The translations under genes and the position numbers were made by a program. The notes beneath the pieces are model-generated. The model was given only the letters and a program-made list of their open reading frames with translations. It did not search any database and had not been told where the DNA came from. Below are positions 35,101 to 46,844 of a DNA stretch of 64,000 bases, one piece after another; within the stretch, counting starts at the first letter, position 1, and each line of letters starts with the position of its first letter. Origin of the DNA: Asterella californica (taxonomy: Eukaryota > Streptophyta > Marchantiopsida > Marchantiales > Aytoniaceae). The stretch is from the NCBI GenBank assembly GCA_036924285.1, contig JAYKYS010000001.1, positions 7,527,501 through 7,591,500 on the forward strand, in the 5' to 3' direction.

Positions 35101-38100
35101 ATGGCTGAGAGGCAATGGGAACAGTATCCTTCTGACCGGAACAACTATCATGTTAGAAGAAGACCGAATACCGTCCAAGTCATTATGATTCCTGAGGACC
35201 TCTTAGACGTCTACAGCCGATTACGCCGTGCACTAAGTCCTACATCGGGACCTGCTGCAACACACGCTCAGTGTTTGAGATGGTTGTTGGATGGAGATGC
35301 AGGCCGTATAGACGGTCTAGAGAGAGCACGGGCTGCTCGTGTAGCCCAGCCCATCGAGGAAGAGAAGGATGATATTGCTGATGATATTGTTGAGCACGTA
35401 GAGGCTATGATTGTCAAGAATAGTCAACCTATAGTTGCAGATAATCAGGCTTTTGATTTGGCGGAGGAGGTTCTTGATGACGTTCGGGAGGCACCTATAG
35501 AGCGTAGAGAGGTTGAGTATGGGTTATGGGGTCACGGGAAGATTTTGGAGTTTTGTGATGTATTTCGTGTGAAGTGCCCAAGACTAGGATGCACGCTTTA
35601 TTGTCTCAAGCCTGTTGTCACAGCTTACCAACAGTGTTGGCAGCTGAAGTTTAGTTGTGACGAGGGTCACACCACCGTGTTTGCCACCGGAGAGATGGAG
35701 AAGGATCGAGGATCACTTGACTTGATTGGTCAGATGTATCATGCTGCTTTATGTGCCGGTCTGAGTTACACCAATGTTGCGAATATGTTGAAGACGATGA
35801 GGGTGAATGTGCCCACTGAGTCGCATTGGTATGACTTTCAAAGTGGCACCGATCGAGCCATAAGTTGGTACAATGCAGCGGAGGGAATATGGACGGAGCA
35901 AAAGAATTGTTGCAGTCCGAGCTATTGACATCCACGGGTTAGACCTTACTATTCCTCGTTGTGTTTGACTTGAGTCAAGTTTTGATGTCAGCTCATTAGT
36001 ACTTACAAATATTATTTGATGTGCAGAGCCATTGGTATTATATGTTGATTGTAGATGGGACTCGTCTCGCAACGTTGTCGTGATGTGAATCATTTTACAG
36101 TGTAAATAATTCACCTCTCTGTCAAGCGTTAGTCTCTCTGAGTGAAATTAGGACCTCAGAAAAGTCGATACTGGAGGATGTTATATATTTTTGAGTCTTA
36201 GTAGGTTGATTACCATGTAGATGGAGTTAAGCTCATGGGTTGTAATTACATGTCGCCCATGCATGCTTCCTAGCGAGGTTAGGTTATCTTTCGGGATTAC
36301 GTGTCGTTTTACATGTCTTCGCATGTAGTTTAGGGTCTATGCTGGCACTTTAGGGGCTTGACGTGGTAGCCTATGTGCAAATTCAAGTCACCACGTGGTT
36401 TGGGACACAAAAGGACAGGGGAGTGAAGCTATGAACTCCCATTGGTCCAATTTTGTCTTTGTGTACTACTAAACTTAGTAGTAGAGGTCTTAAGAGGAGT
36501 TCGAGCATTTGGTGAGGAGACTTCAAAATCTGAGAGCATAGGGAGATAGGGTTCGTCGTGCCAAGCACTGTCAGCAAAATTTTTGATCGATTTGGAGCAA
36601 TAAAGAAGGAGTTATGGCTGATTGAAGTTCGATTTGTGTCAGAATTGCAGTACTTCTGTTGATTTTGGGGTTTTCGGTGTCAATCGCAGTAGATTTGAGA
36701 AAATCGCTTCAAACCTTCGAGGTCTCGTTCATTGGCAGCAGGGCTACGATTGTCCCCAAATTTTCATGTCAATTGAGTCTGTGAGTAATTCGGGGCGACC
36801 GCTGAAGTAGAGGGGGTCCGAAAAGCTCTCAATCTGGAACAGCAACTTCAGAGAGCGAGATCTGGAGTTCTGTGTACAATCAGGAGGTCCAACTTCACAG
36901 GAGTGTTCAGCAAGTTGTTTACTGCAAATCCTGTAAGAAGCTTCGAAAGTGATCGAGCCAATTCTCTGTTCTAGGTCGAAATAGCTGACTGGGTACCAGA
37001 AATTGCCATAATTTCTCTGCTCAGAATGTTTCTGCCTATATCTCGACACTCTGATTTGATTTCAAGCTGAAACTTCGTGTGTATGGTCAGTAGGGCCTCA
37101 TTTACATGTAGGAGGAGTTCTGAAGTCTGAACCATCGTATGTTTCTGATTCTGGACCGTTAAAGTTCGCTGTCTGATCTTATTACTGCTAGTCTGATCTG
37201 ATCTTCGCTTCTTGAACATATTGGAGGGTCCATTCGACCTGAGTGAGTGTTTACACTGTTCCCTTTTGATCTGAAGCCTACCTCTGTATAGTAAGAAACC
37301 ATAGCCTGAAGTCCAACGCTTCCCTGAGTAGACAAAACACAGCCTTCAAGATCTATCACAGCCAGAAGATTTCGCCCTTCCCAGGAAAACTCTCAACTCG
37401 AAAACGTGTACCATGGAACTGTGTCATTCATCAATGTTGCAGACAATCGAGTTATCGAGATGATAACCATGACCAGGGTGGAGACCAGTAGTTCTTGGAG
37501 GATAGAGACAGCTGCCGTGGAGAAAAATATTGTCACGTTGAAAGACAAAGGTTTGACCATCTCGGAGATCATCCACGACGACAATCGTTCCGTGGACGTC
37601 ATTATTGAAGAGTGAGTCCTTTCCATTGTGCTTCTATTGGTTATGAGTGTATTTTATGTACATTATTTTCCCAAGTAACCCACTTACTTGTTTATTATAT
37701 AAAAATGAAATTTGCAATCAAAAAGATCTTTGGCACAAGGCAAAAAACATTGTGCAAAAATTCAAGGAGGAGTTGCAAGAGGTGAAGATGTCATCTGGAG
37801 ACCGGAATATCGAAGAGACACAGAACAGGAGGGAGCTAGCCGTATTCTCAGTAGTCCAATTGAAAGCATATTGTCGTACAAAGAGTCTACCTCTTAGTGG
37901 CAGTAAGATGGACTTCGTAAATCACGTAGCTGAGGACTTAGGACTATCTGCCGAAGACTACTGGGCACTTGAACGAGCCCGAGGGTTGAAGTATCTTGAG
38001 CTAGCAGCCCATGATATTGCATACAAGTTGAAGTCATCGATTTACACTTGTGCTCGTGCTGCACGTGACATGTATTCACTACCATATTATGCAAATGCAT

Positions 38101-38640
38101 CTTAGTCTTTATGTTATTATTTATTCATGGTTAATGTGAGCTTGTTTTTTAGGGTCCGCATTTGATGGTCTTTGATATCCTCACAGCGGTGAAGCATTGG
38201 GCAGGTGACCACACGGATTGTCGTATCCTCTCGGGTGATCATCAGTGTATCTCATTAGCGTTTGGAGAAGGAGCACGATATCCTCATGGAGGACGTACGC
38301 ATCTTGCAGTAGCTGCATTTCTCGAGAAGCATTTCACTTGGTTGAAGATGCGTTTTTACACTCGTGCGAAGGAGAACTTCATGAGTGAGACGTTTCATTC
38401 TGTCATCAATAAGTTTGCGACAAAGCGGATCCATTGGGATAGCTCGCACGAGGCTCGTTTAGCTTGCGCCGCTATGGATTGGAATGAGAATATTCGCCGT
38501 GAAGTTATTCAAAGAAGACAAACGTCAACAAAATGACACAACTATCCGTCGCAGACCAGCATCCAACAGGGTCCTTGTTCCTCGTACCACGGTTTGGAAA
38601 GACGCACTTCGAATGCATATTTTTGGTCAATGAGGCTATG
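35101..38640 (+). pseudogene. DDE-type transposase-family gene with SAP domain, copy A, split by a solo LTR
   Basis: Starts ATG 35101 (MAERQWEQY). The first exon is open to 35928 and has a zinc-ribbon-like CPRLGC ... C ... FSCDEGH segment. Following blocks, probably separate exons, are DCRWDSSRN (36047-36073, first acidic motif), SFINVADNRVIEMITMTRVE...IIHDDNRS (37425-37614), QKDLWHKAKNIVQKF (about 37720) leading to a SAP domain (LAVFSVVQLKAYCRTKSLPL then SGSKMDFVNHVAEDLGL, about 37836-37950), and MRFYTRAKENFMSETFHSVI then NKFATKRIHW (about 38347-38430, candidate catalytic Glu). The motif order fits a DDE transposase-like family I know mainly from fish and cnidarian genomes. SAP domains bind DNA. 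The gene is interrupted by 36076-37403, and the first-exon junction is also unclear, so it is not functional as it stands. Confidence 0.65.
36076..37403 (+). repeat. Solo gypsy LTR (1328 bp), related to Gypsy-1
   Basis: Starts TGTCGTGATG; ACGT at 36072-36075 and 37404-37407 form a 4-bp target duplication. From 36186 on it aligns to the Gypsy-1 LTR (GAGTCTTAGTAGGTTGATTACCATG and so on), with many substitutions. It ends ACTCTCAACTCGAAA, equivalent to the Gypsy-2 LTR end ACTCTCAACTCGACA. Its removal with one ACGT restores the transposase frame, matching the junction in copy B. Confidence 0.85.
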
Positions 38641-38659
38641 AGGTAAGTATTTAGCTCCA

Positions 38660-39490
38660 AGCTATCGTTGATTCTAATTTATTTTATATTTTCGGGGCAA
38701 AATACATTATTTTGAACGCATGCCGTTTTATCCAAGATTTTAGGTCCTTTTTGCACTCGATCGGTAACTGTGTGACGGAACATTGTACCCTTCCAAGGCT
38801 CCTGATGTGTGTAATGCCGGTAGGATTTCTTTTCAGCTTTTTCAGAATCGTCCAGCTAATTGAAGAAGTCATATCGAGTCAACACCTGGACCACATTTTT
38901 TACTTATAGTATTCGTGTCGACTAATTCTGTTGACGGGACAGGTGTGTTACAGAAAAGAAACCTGCGTGAAGTTGCCGAGATGGATTCTGAAAATTTGAA
39001 GGAGCAAGAGGATGAAACAGTTGAAACTTCGATTGCTTCAGACGAGAGTTTAGGTGACAGCTTATGGTAACTAGACCTAATATGATACTTCTGTAAAGAC
39101 TTAGAACTATTGCAGCTATGAAATTTAGCTACCCTAGGCTGAGTCCTCGCTTCAAGTGTGCTTTTCTCCGACTTCAAGAGAATCAAGATGTAAACACAAG
39201 CAGAACTAGGCGTGTAGAGAACAATCCACCTTATCACGACTATGTGCTTTTACCATCAGGGTTACTGCCTCCCGTGTCTAATCATGTAGTTCAAAACTTG
39301 AAGTCGGCTCGAGTACTTACAATGTCCTATGATTCCAGCATTCGGAAGATTGACAGCACAGGGAATATCGTTATGAAATCTTCTTGGCCAACGTAAAGGG
39401 AATGTTTTTCTATTCAACTCCTCATTTGGGTTTCTCTTCAAAGCTTTTATTGAATCTAAGCCAAGCCTATCGAACAGCTGCCTGAGAAAC
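38660..39490. other. Unassigned; possible 3' exons of the transposase gene
   Basis: Contains open stretches at 38940-39070 (acidic, KEQEDETVETSIASDESLGD) and 39118-39396. I do not recognise them. They may be downstream exons or read-through of copy A. Confidence 0.25.
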
Positions 39491-39497
39491 AACATGT

Positions 39498-39590
39498 AAC
39501 GTCAGTGGGTCTCGAACCCACTGAGCCCCCATACGGGATGACGTTTCGTAGGAGCATCAGCTCCTACGACCCGCTAGCCGGGATGCAAAC
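39498..39590 (-). repeat. tRNA-like stem-loop cluster (SINE head candidate)
   Basis: The minus strand has a perfect 7-bp outer stem (39545-39539 with 39504-39498, AACGTCA/TGACGTT). It encloses a perfect T-arm-like hairpin GTGGG-TTCGAGA-CCCAC whose GGTTCGAGACC (39518-39508) fits the RNA polymerase III B-box consensus. Next to it 39547-39568 is a 9-bp perfect hairpin with a 4-nt loop. A full cloverleaf is not present, so this is not a working tRNA. Confidence 0.45.
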
Positions 39591-39599
39591 ATGCCTATA

Positions 39600-40712
39600 A
39601 TAATTTACAATGCAAGAGATGAAGAAAATACTGCAAACAGAACAAGTGGATATTGCAAATCACTCTGGCATTTTGAAACCAACAAAGCCTTCTCCGTCCT
39701 CAGACCAAGTCGATTTCACTGCAGTAACCAGAATCTCAGGCAACTCCTTGCGGTCGCTGTAACCAAGACAAAGAGCCAAAGCACGATACACTTGGAACCG
39801 TTTCAGATTCAACGCCACCTCAGTAAACGAAGCTGCACCACATGCTAAGAGAAAGATCTCGTCCTCGATAACGATAGGCATTTCAGATGCGAACTCAAAG
39901 CAAGCATCGAAAAATACAGGAAACTGTAGTCTGATGTCCTCAGGAGTGACAGAAAGTGACTTCTCCAGCTTACTCTCACTTACTCGTCAGAAACCATCAG
40001 CGCCTCCATTAGAATCCCATTTTACACTCGCTGTATGACTAACTTGGTTAGTCATGCTGTAAGTTCAAAACGTCCAAACTGAGACAGCAAACAGCTGAAG
40101 CCAACATCCAAGTAAACAATCAGAAATCGCATCCGAAAGGATCGAGAGACAAACAGAGGCAGACGTGTAAATGTAGACGCGTAAACATAGACGATCAAAG
40201 ACAGCGAGTGAATGTGCCCACCGAGTACCAGAGACCGCAGCGGATCAGAGACAGCAGCCGAAGAAACGTCGATGGCAGACAGGCACGTAACTGAAAGCCT
40301 TCGATATAAAAGACCGCAGAAGTTGTAACAACAACTCAACGCCGATGGCAGACAGGCACTCGCTTCGCTTCGCTCCTCCAAAGGTTGCGGGAGCTTCAGT
40401 TACGTGAAAGAAGAAGAAAGACCAAAAAAGAAACCAAGGCAGGCAGCAAAAACCACCACCTGGACGAGAGGCGAAACAGTAAAAATTCTTGAATAGTTCC
40501 TGTGTACTTAAACCCTGAGTTTGAATATAAATTTATAAATTTCAGAAAACGTTCAAATTTCACGTTCAGTACTTTTAGTTTACTTTACGATGGAACCACG
40601 ACCAAGAAAGACCAGCAGTTACATAGTCCACTTTGCTGACTGAGTTCAAGTTTTCAGCAATCAACCAGAAAGATGAGAATCTTCATGGTGCTCAAACAAT
40701 GACTGCCGACTA
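39600..40712. other. No gene recognised
   Basis: Only short frames (40381-40052, 39881-39660) without known motifs. GATGGCAGACAGGCAC occurs twice, at about 40271 and 40343. Confidence 0.35.
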
Positions 40713-40970
40713 TGTTGGAAATGGACTGCTAGTAGAATAGGCTAAGGTAAAACTCTAAGTCACGGCATAAGGACAGTATGAGAGTGTGGGAGAGCTCCTC
40801 AAGAGAGTGTAGGCAAAACCAAGTAAATGAAAACTCAATAATGTACAATGGCCTTGGGCCTGAATAATATACCTTGGGTCTTGGCCTTGGTGACCTTACG
40901 AAAGATCACCATCTAATAGCCTGAACTGCTTACTGTAAAAGGAGTATTCACACTGTATGGTATTCTAACA
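40713..40970 (-). repeat. Copia-1 3' LTR
   Basis: 258 bp, same length as the copy at 46845-47102, with about 4 percent difference by eye. Confidence 0.92.
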
Positions 40971-41005
40971 CTCCCACTCAGTAAAAGTTCGGATAAAAAT
41001 ATTAC

Positions 41006-42966
41006 TTAGCTAGAAAACATTCCTAGCTTCGGTAGTAGATAGTCCAACTTGGGAGCTGGTAAGCTCTTTGTCAGAATGTCTGCAACCATGTACTCAGTAG
41101 GACAATATCTAACTTCTATAACTTTTCCAGCCACGTGATCTTTGATGAAGTGATATCGGATGTCGATGTGCTTCGTACGGTCGTGGAACTTGCTGGTGCC
41201 AACAAGGGTCATAGCACTTTGATTGTCACAATATGTAACGGTCGGCTCCTTGTCGTGCAATCCGATGTCGGTCAAGAGCTGACGTAACCAGATTGTCTCT
41301 GAGCAGCTCGTGCTAAGAGCTACATATTCTGCCTCTGTACTTGACAGGGCTACTGATTTCTGTCTCTTGGAGGACCAGCTGATGACTCCTCCAGAGTAGA
41401 TGAAGCAATGTCCTGATGTGGATCGTCTTGTCTCCGCATGTCCTCCCCAATCAACATCGGTGTAACCGAACAGAGAGTAGGACTGGGGTGAGTGAGCATA
41501 TACAAATTTAAAGTTCCCTTGATGTAACGGAAAATCCGCTTCATAGCGGCAATGTGCTTAGGTCCAGGACTACTCATGAACTGGGAGAGTACACTGCTGG
41601 GATAAGACAAATCAGGACGAGTGCATACTGCGGCCCAATTAATAGAGCCAGTTGCACTCTGGTAAGGATAACTATTACATAGCTTCTTTTCATCCTCTGT
41701 GACAGGAGAGTCATCCGAGGAAAGTTTCTCACTTGTAACTAGAGGGGTGCTTACAGGTTTGCAATCCTGTAACCCAAACTGAAATAGTTTCTGTGTCAAA
41801 TACAAAGTTTGACTAAGTCTGATAGTGCCAGAGGATGGATCACGATTAATCTCAATGCTAAGGCAATGATGGACTGGACCGATGTCAGTCATTTTGAATC
41901 GTGAGCTCAATTTCCCTTTTACATGAGATAGCAGAGCCTCACTGCTGCTGGCAATCACAGTGTCATCCACGTAGAGGGCAAGGATGACGAAGTGTTGTTT
42001 CTGATGTAAGTAGTAAACGTTTCCGTCTGCACCGGACTTAGCAAATCCAAGAGAAAGCAAGAAGTTGTCGATGATCAAGTATCATTCTCTTGATGATTGC
42101 TTAAGACCGTAGAGAGTCTTAAGCAATCTGCATACTTGACTGCGCCTTGCTGTAGTCACTCCTTCCGGAACACTCATGTATATTTCCTCGTTAAGTGTTC
42201 CATTCAGAAATGCAGTTTTAACATCCATTTGATGTACATGTAGATTATACTGCGCTGAGATGACAAGGATGAGCCGTATTGATTGAATGCAGACTACAAG
42301 GAAAAAAGTTCCTGTGTAGTCCAACCCGTAGATCTGGGTGAAATCACGAGCCATGAGTCTCGCCTTATAACGAGCAATGGACCCATCGGTATTAAGTTTT
42401 AACTTAAAGGTCCACTTACATGTTATCAGTCGGCGTCCTTGTGGCAAGTCGGTGAGCTTCCAAGTGCCGTTAGATTCGTGGGAATCTAGCTCCTCCTCTA
42501 TTGCTCTTCTCCACTGATCGACATCAGGAGAAGATACTGCTTCTGTGTAAGAAACAGGTTCTATTGGCACTGGTTTGAGAGTTATCATCAATGCACGCTT
42601 GGTGTTCTTCCGAGACTTCGGGATCAGCGATGAAGGGTCGTAGCCTTCATCTGGGTTCCGTTGTGGAAGAACTGAATGTCGAGCTGATCGTCTCAATGGA
42701 GACGATGCTGGGAAATACAATGGAGGAAGGGAGGACTTGCTGTGGGTAGGACCGGAAACTCGTGGTGAGCGTGGTGATGTGCGCCGAAGGTAAGGATGGC
42801 GCGGGCTCAAGTTCTCTGCAGGGAGAGAGTGATGGTTTGAGGAGTGAGAACGTGGAGGGCGACTGCTCTCACTGGACTGGACCAACGGATGGGGTTGGAG
42901 CTGGATTGGCAAGAGATGGCAGAGGAACTCCCATTGAAGGGAAATCGGGAGAGAAGGACGGGACAT
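41006..42966 (-). pseudogene. Copia-1 reverse transcriptase and RNase H
   Basis: The minus-strand frame 42966-42082 carries a proline/serine-rich linker and then the N-terminal RT (WRRAIEEELDSHESNGTW, CKWTFKLKLNTDGSIARYKA, MDVKTAFLNGTLNEEIYM). A stop at 42084-42082 interrupts the frame, which continues from 42078 with LALYVDDTVIASS (the YVDD box near 41975) to about 41440. RNase H follows partly in other frames, ending with TYCDNQSAMTLVGTSKFHDR and the HIDIRYHFIKDHV segment to 41006. One nonsense and two frame changes make it inactive. Confidence 0.85.
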
Positions 42967-42979
42967 AAGCTGGCCAGCA

Positions 42980-44070
42980 GAAGGGCGAGCACAGTATGAT
43001 AAAAATGGACGTCGGTCTCAGGAGACGCTTGAGTGAGTGGGAGATCAGCAGAGGAGGTGGATGTGGGAGGGAGAGTCGGGGAAGACTCATCGAAGATAAC
43101 ATCACGAGAGGTGAAGGTATGACCGTCAGATTTTCTTTGGAGACGGTAACCCTTACTCTGGCCGCTATAGCCAAGGAAGATACACTCGTGAGAGCGATCA
43201 TCGAGCTTTGTGCGCTCAACCTCGGGGACCTGGGAAAAAGCGCGACAGCCAAAGATGCACAGAAAGGAGAGATCAGATCGACGAGGAGTTGTGGAGGCAT
43301 AGGAGTGCCAGAGTTCATAAGGTGTGGTCATAGACGGGATAGCCTTAGACGGACACCGGTTCTGGAGGAAGGTGGCGCAGATGATTGCTTCACCCCCGAA
43401 GGGCTTGATAAGCTTGGAAGTGTAAAGCATAGAACGGACAGCATCAAGCAAGCTGCGGTTCTTACGTTCAGCAACGCCATTCTGCTGAGGAGAGTAAGGG
43501 ACTGTGAATTGACGCTGGATGTCGCGCTCACGACAAAAAGCGTCAAAAGCAGCTGAACGATATTCTCCGCCATTGTCAGATCGCAAAGTGACAAGGGATT
43601 GACCAGTGGTGCGCTCAGCAAATGCAAGATAGTCCTGAAAAGCAGCAAAACAATCACTCTTATAGTAGAGGAGACGAGTGACAGTGTAGCGTGAGTAGTC
43701 ATCAATAAAGGTGATGAAATACTCATAGCCAGAAAAGGTACAAGGGGAGATGCGACCACTAATATCAGAATGGACCAGTGCTAGAGGACGAGTGGATCGA
43801 GTGGAGCTGACACGTGGGAATTTAGTGCGTGCATGCTTGCCGTGTGCACAAGTTGGACAAATATCCTCAGAGAGCGGGAAGGAAGGGAGGCCGGTAACAT
43901 ACATGCGGTGGCTCAGCTCATGAACTCGATGATGGTTGATATGGCCGAATCGCTGATGTCACAAGGTAGAGAGATCGCCCGTCGTAGTAACAAGGGCACA
44001 GAGTCGGAGTGGCGTCGGTGGAGGAGTCCGACTGCCAGATGTAAAACCTTGAAGGCCGTCTAGTAGTCGC
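42980..44070 (-). pseudogene. Copia-1 integrase
   Basis: A pre-integrase zinc motif (HQRFGHINHHRVHELSHR, about 43965-43910, then CPTCAHGKH) is followed by the integrase core: LVHSDISG (first D), TLRSDNGGEYRS (second D) and GVAERKNRSL (E), then GYSGQSKGYRLQ. Open from 43904 to about 42990, after which the RT linker is in another frame. Confidence 0.85.
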
Positions 44071-45300
44071 GGAGGGGATCGAGATCTGAAGAACTCAAAA
44101 TTTGCAGGGTGTAAATCGGGAAAATTCCGAGCTGGATCAAGATGTATAAGTGAAACCGGGTAAGGACTGTAAGGACGAGGGCCTAGAAGGCCCTATGTCC
44201 CGCCTCGGGGGCTATGTCCCTATTGAAGGGACCGTTCTCCTGGTCCTTTGACGGACTGCCATCGGGGCAGTCCGTGGGGGACGGACGGCCGTCGGGGGTG
44301 TCCCCGGACGGACTGCCACCGGGGCAGTCCGCGGGGGTTAGACTGCCGGCCCCGTCGAGCGGGGATGCAATATCCTCGTCTGCATGTCCCCGCGGCAGCG
44401 GGGATAAGGCTTGTGGCCAAGGGGCCTGGCGCGGATCCCCAACCCTCGGGGATCCGTGCCAGCCCCTGCCTCCCAAGTCAGCAGGGATCGCGGCGACCTC
44501 TCGCGGTCTAGGAGGTGGACTGCCTCCGTGCGGAGGCAGTCCATGGGGATGGGGTGTCAGGATCTCATCCGTGTGGGAGAGTTATTCCCAACGAGGCCGC
44601 GGGGGTCGTATCTCGTTGGGGTACTCGGGGACTGGGGAGTCCCCGCTGGTTGGAGACTCCCTGTGTGTGTGCCTCGGGGGGTGCGTGGCCCCCGGTGCGA
44701 AATTCGGAAGCCCCTCGCTTCCAGGAAGGGGCGCGAGTGCCAGGGAGCGCACGTGGGAGTCTTCAGATGTGGGGTCTTCCCGGTGGACGGGGGCCATTAA
44801 GGCCCCTTCTGACCTTTGTGGTCGAGTATTGACCGTTAGGCGTGCAGTTAGAGGTGCACAGCTTTCAAAAGGTGTGCGAACTGGGTCGATCCGTGTGAAG
44901 GGAAGAGACTCGATCCGTGTGCACGTGTGAGGGGGTGCACCAAGAGGTGGCGTCCTTACGAGAAATGAACCAAGAGGTGTGGTAGTGAAGGGGGTAGAGG
45001 CCGCGCTGACTGAAATTGAGTCCTCATTATTCAAGTATGGCAATTCTGAATTTTGTGGAGTGAGAGGGACTTCTCTAGTGAGTAAATGCTCCGAATTAGG
45101 AAGAGAAAGACTCCGTGAGTGACTTGGATGAATTTCAGCTTGGGTGTGTGCATTGTGTGAGGTGGGGCTGAGCCTGGACCGTGGGAAACGGATCCTGAGC
45201 ATGTTGCGGTTAAATAGTGAGGTGCTAGTCCGCTGGTTAGATTGCGGTCTAGCTCGCAAGCGCGGTCCTGATCTCTGGCTAGGTGGTAGTGTGTGGACTA
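43970..45300 (-). other. GC-rich hairpin array between Copia-1 protease and integrase
   Basis: In copia elements the protease and pre-integrase domains are close. Here they are about 1.3 kb apart. The core 44160-44800 is strikingly GC-rich and packed with perfect hairpins: 44252-44274, 44310-44330 (both GGACTGCC/GGCAGTCC stems), 44350-44364, 44388-44403, 44432-44456 (CGGATCCCC/GGGGATCCG) and 44517-44542 (12-bp arms, GGACTGCCTCCG/CGGAGGCAGTCC). The gag-protease frame runs through it with one stop (44584-44582) to 44183, encoding Ser/Pro/Gly-rich repeats such as DCPGGSPSG and DCPDGSPSK. Origin unknown. Confidence 0.7.
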
Positions 45301-46690
45301 CTGAAGTCCTACCAGCTGTAGCTACAAGTGCGGTTTGGTCAGCGACCAAAATTGAATTCCCGAGCATGTAGAGATCGTCGACAGTGGGACAGGGAGCTAG
45401 CACTTGTCCAAATCTGTCTTCTAGGCGACAGAGTCCGTTGCCAATTAAGCACCAGCCGCCAATGGCATCAAATTGCCGAGCTGAGAATAAATTTTTCTGC
45501 AAGGTGGGCACGTGAAGAACGTCACGTATGTACACATGCTCGCCGTTGAGCAGACGCACTTCCACCATGCCTGAACCAACAACGTGGATGGTGGTGTTGT
45601 CACCGAGTAGAATCGCATCATTCTCGGTGTTCTCAGTAGAGACGGGTGAGTATTCGACGAATTGTCGTCGATTATGCGCCATGTGGTGTGTGGCACCCGT
45701 GTCCACATACCAATTAGGATCAGCTGTCTGCACGATTGCAGACGAACATTGTGCCACCAGAACTCGACGAGTGTTGCCGTTGTTGTTCTGGGAACGACGA
45801 TTCTTGTTCCTGTTCTTGTTCTGGTTGCCAGCATTCGAGTTTTCGTTGCTGCTGCTGGGTTTGTCCGGACACTCAGCGATGCAGTGCCCGGGCTTGTTGC
45901 ACTGGAAACATTTATCGTTAGGATCTGGCGGTCTCTTCGGTGGCTGATTGCCGCCTTGTCGGTTGCCACCATTGTTGCGCCGGTCGTTGTCAATGCGTCT
46001 TCCTTGCCAAGCGTCCTGCAAACAAGGCAATGATGGTTCTATCGATAACTTGCGCCCGATCGTTCCCTCCTGAATGAGGAAGGTGATGAGGTCCTGTAGC
46101 GAGAGATTTGGGTTTGTTCTCATCGCCTGCAAGAATAGATGGTAGTTGTTGGGCATGCTGCCCATCAACGCGAGGACTTGCTCCTCGTTGGTGATGATCA
46201 ATCCAGCTGAAGTCATCTGCTGGATGAGAGACTTGAAGTTGTTTACGTGCTGGGTGACAGTCTCGTTGGGTTTCATCTTTAAACCCGCAACTTCTCTCTT
46301 AAGTGCATCTTGGTCACCATGTCTTGACCTGCAAAGTGTCTGGTCAAGATGGACCATGCATCGTTCGACGTGGTGCAGGACATTAGATGTCCTGCCACAC
46401 TGTTCTCGTAACATTCGTTGATCGCTGCGAGCGCGTTAACATCACGCTTCCCAATCTGCGATGCTACCGGGTCCGGTAGTAGGGGGAGGGATGGGTACCG
46501 CAGTACCTCCGGGTGTCGTGGCACATGGTCTCTGCACGTTCCTTTCCACGATATCAAGAACACCATGGGTCCTGAGCCGCAAGGTTGTCTTGTGTTTCCA
46601 AAGCGTGAAATATGTGCCGTCGAACTTGACCCAGCCTTTGGTGTCAAAGGGGGCAGACATTCTGTATCAGATTGATCGCTGGAACGGTGA
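44582..46690 (-). pseudogene. Copia-1 Gag-protease
   Basis: The Gag N-terminus (FDTKGWVKFDGTYFTLWKHK, from about 46655) and the following parts (NALAAINECYENSVAGHLMS; MKPNETVTQHVNNFKSLIQQ) lie in three different frames, so there are two frameshifts between 46450 and 46290. From 46414 a 610-codon frame carries the CCHC knuckle (CFQCNKPGHCIAEC, about 45920-45875), a protease with WYVDTGATHHMAH (about 45715-45675), and then runs into the GC-rich linker. Confidence 0.85.
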
Positions 46691-46844
46691 AATTCTGTTA
46701 GCAAAGGTACAGAATCTGGGTGCGTGAAGCGTCCTTCTCGCAGCAGCTGAAGCGTCCTCCAACTGCTCTCATCTAAGGGCCGAAGGCCTACCTAGTGCCT
46801 ATGCTATTGTGCTAGTGCATCAACAATGCAAAGCTCTCATACCA

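Noticed and set aside
39498..39590. A functional tRNA gene
   Set aside because: T-arm and outer stem are present but D and anticodon arms are not.
42996..43556. 186-codon plus-strand frame
   Set aside because: Antisense shadow of the Copia-1 integrase.
44214..44930. 238-codon plus-strand frame in the GC-rich block
   Set aside because: GC-rich DNA has few stops; the opposite strand carries the copia polyprotein frame and no domain is seen here.
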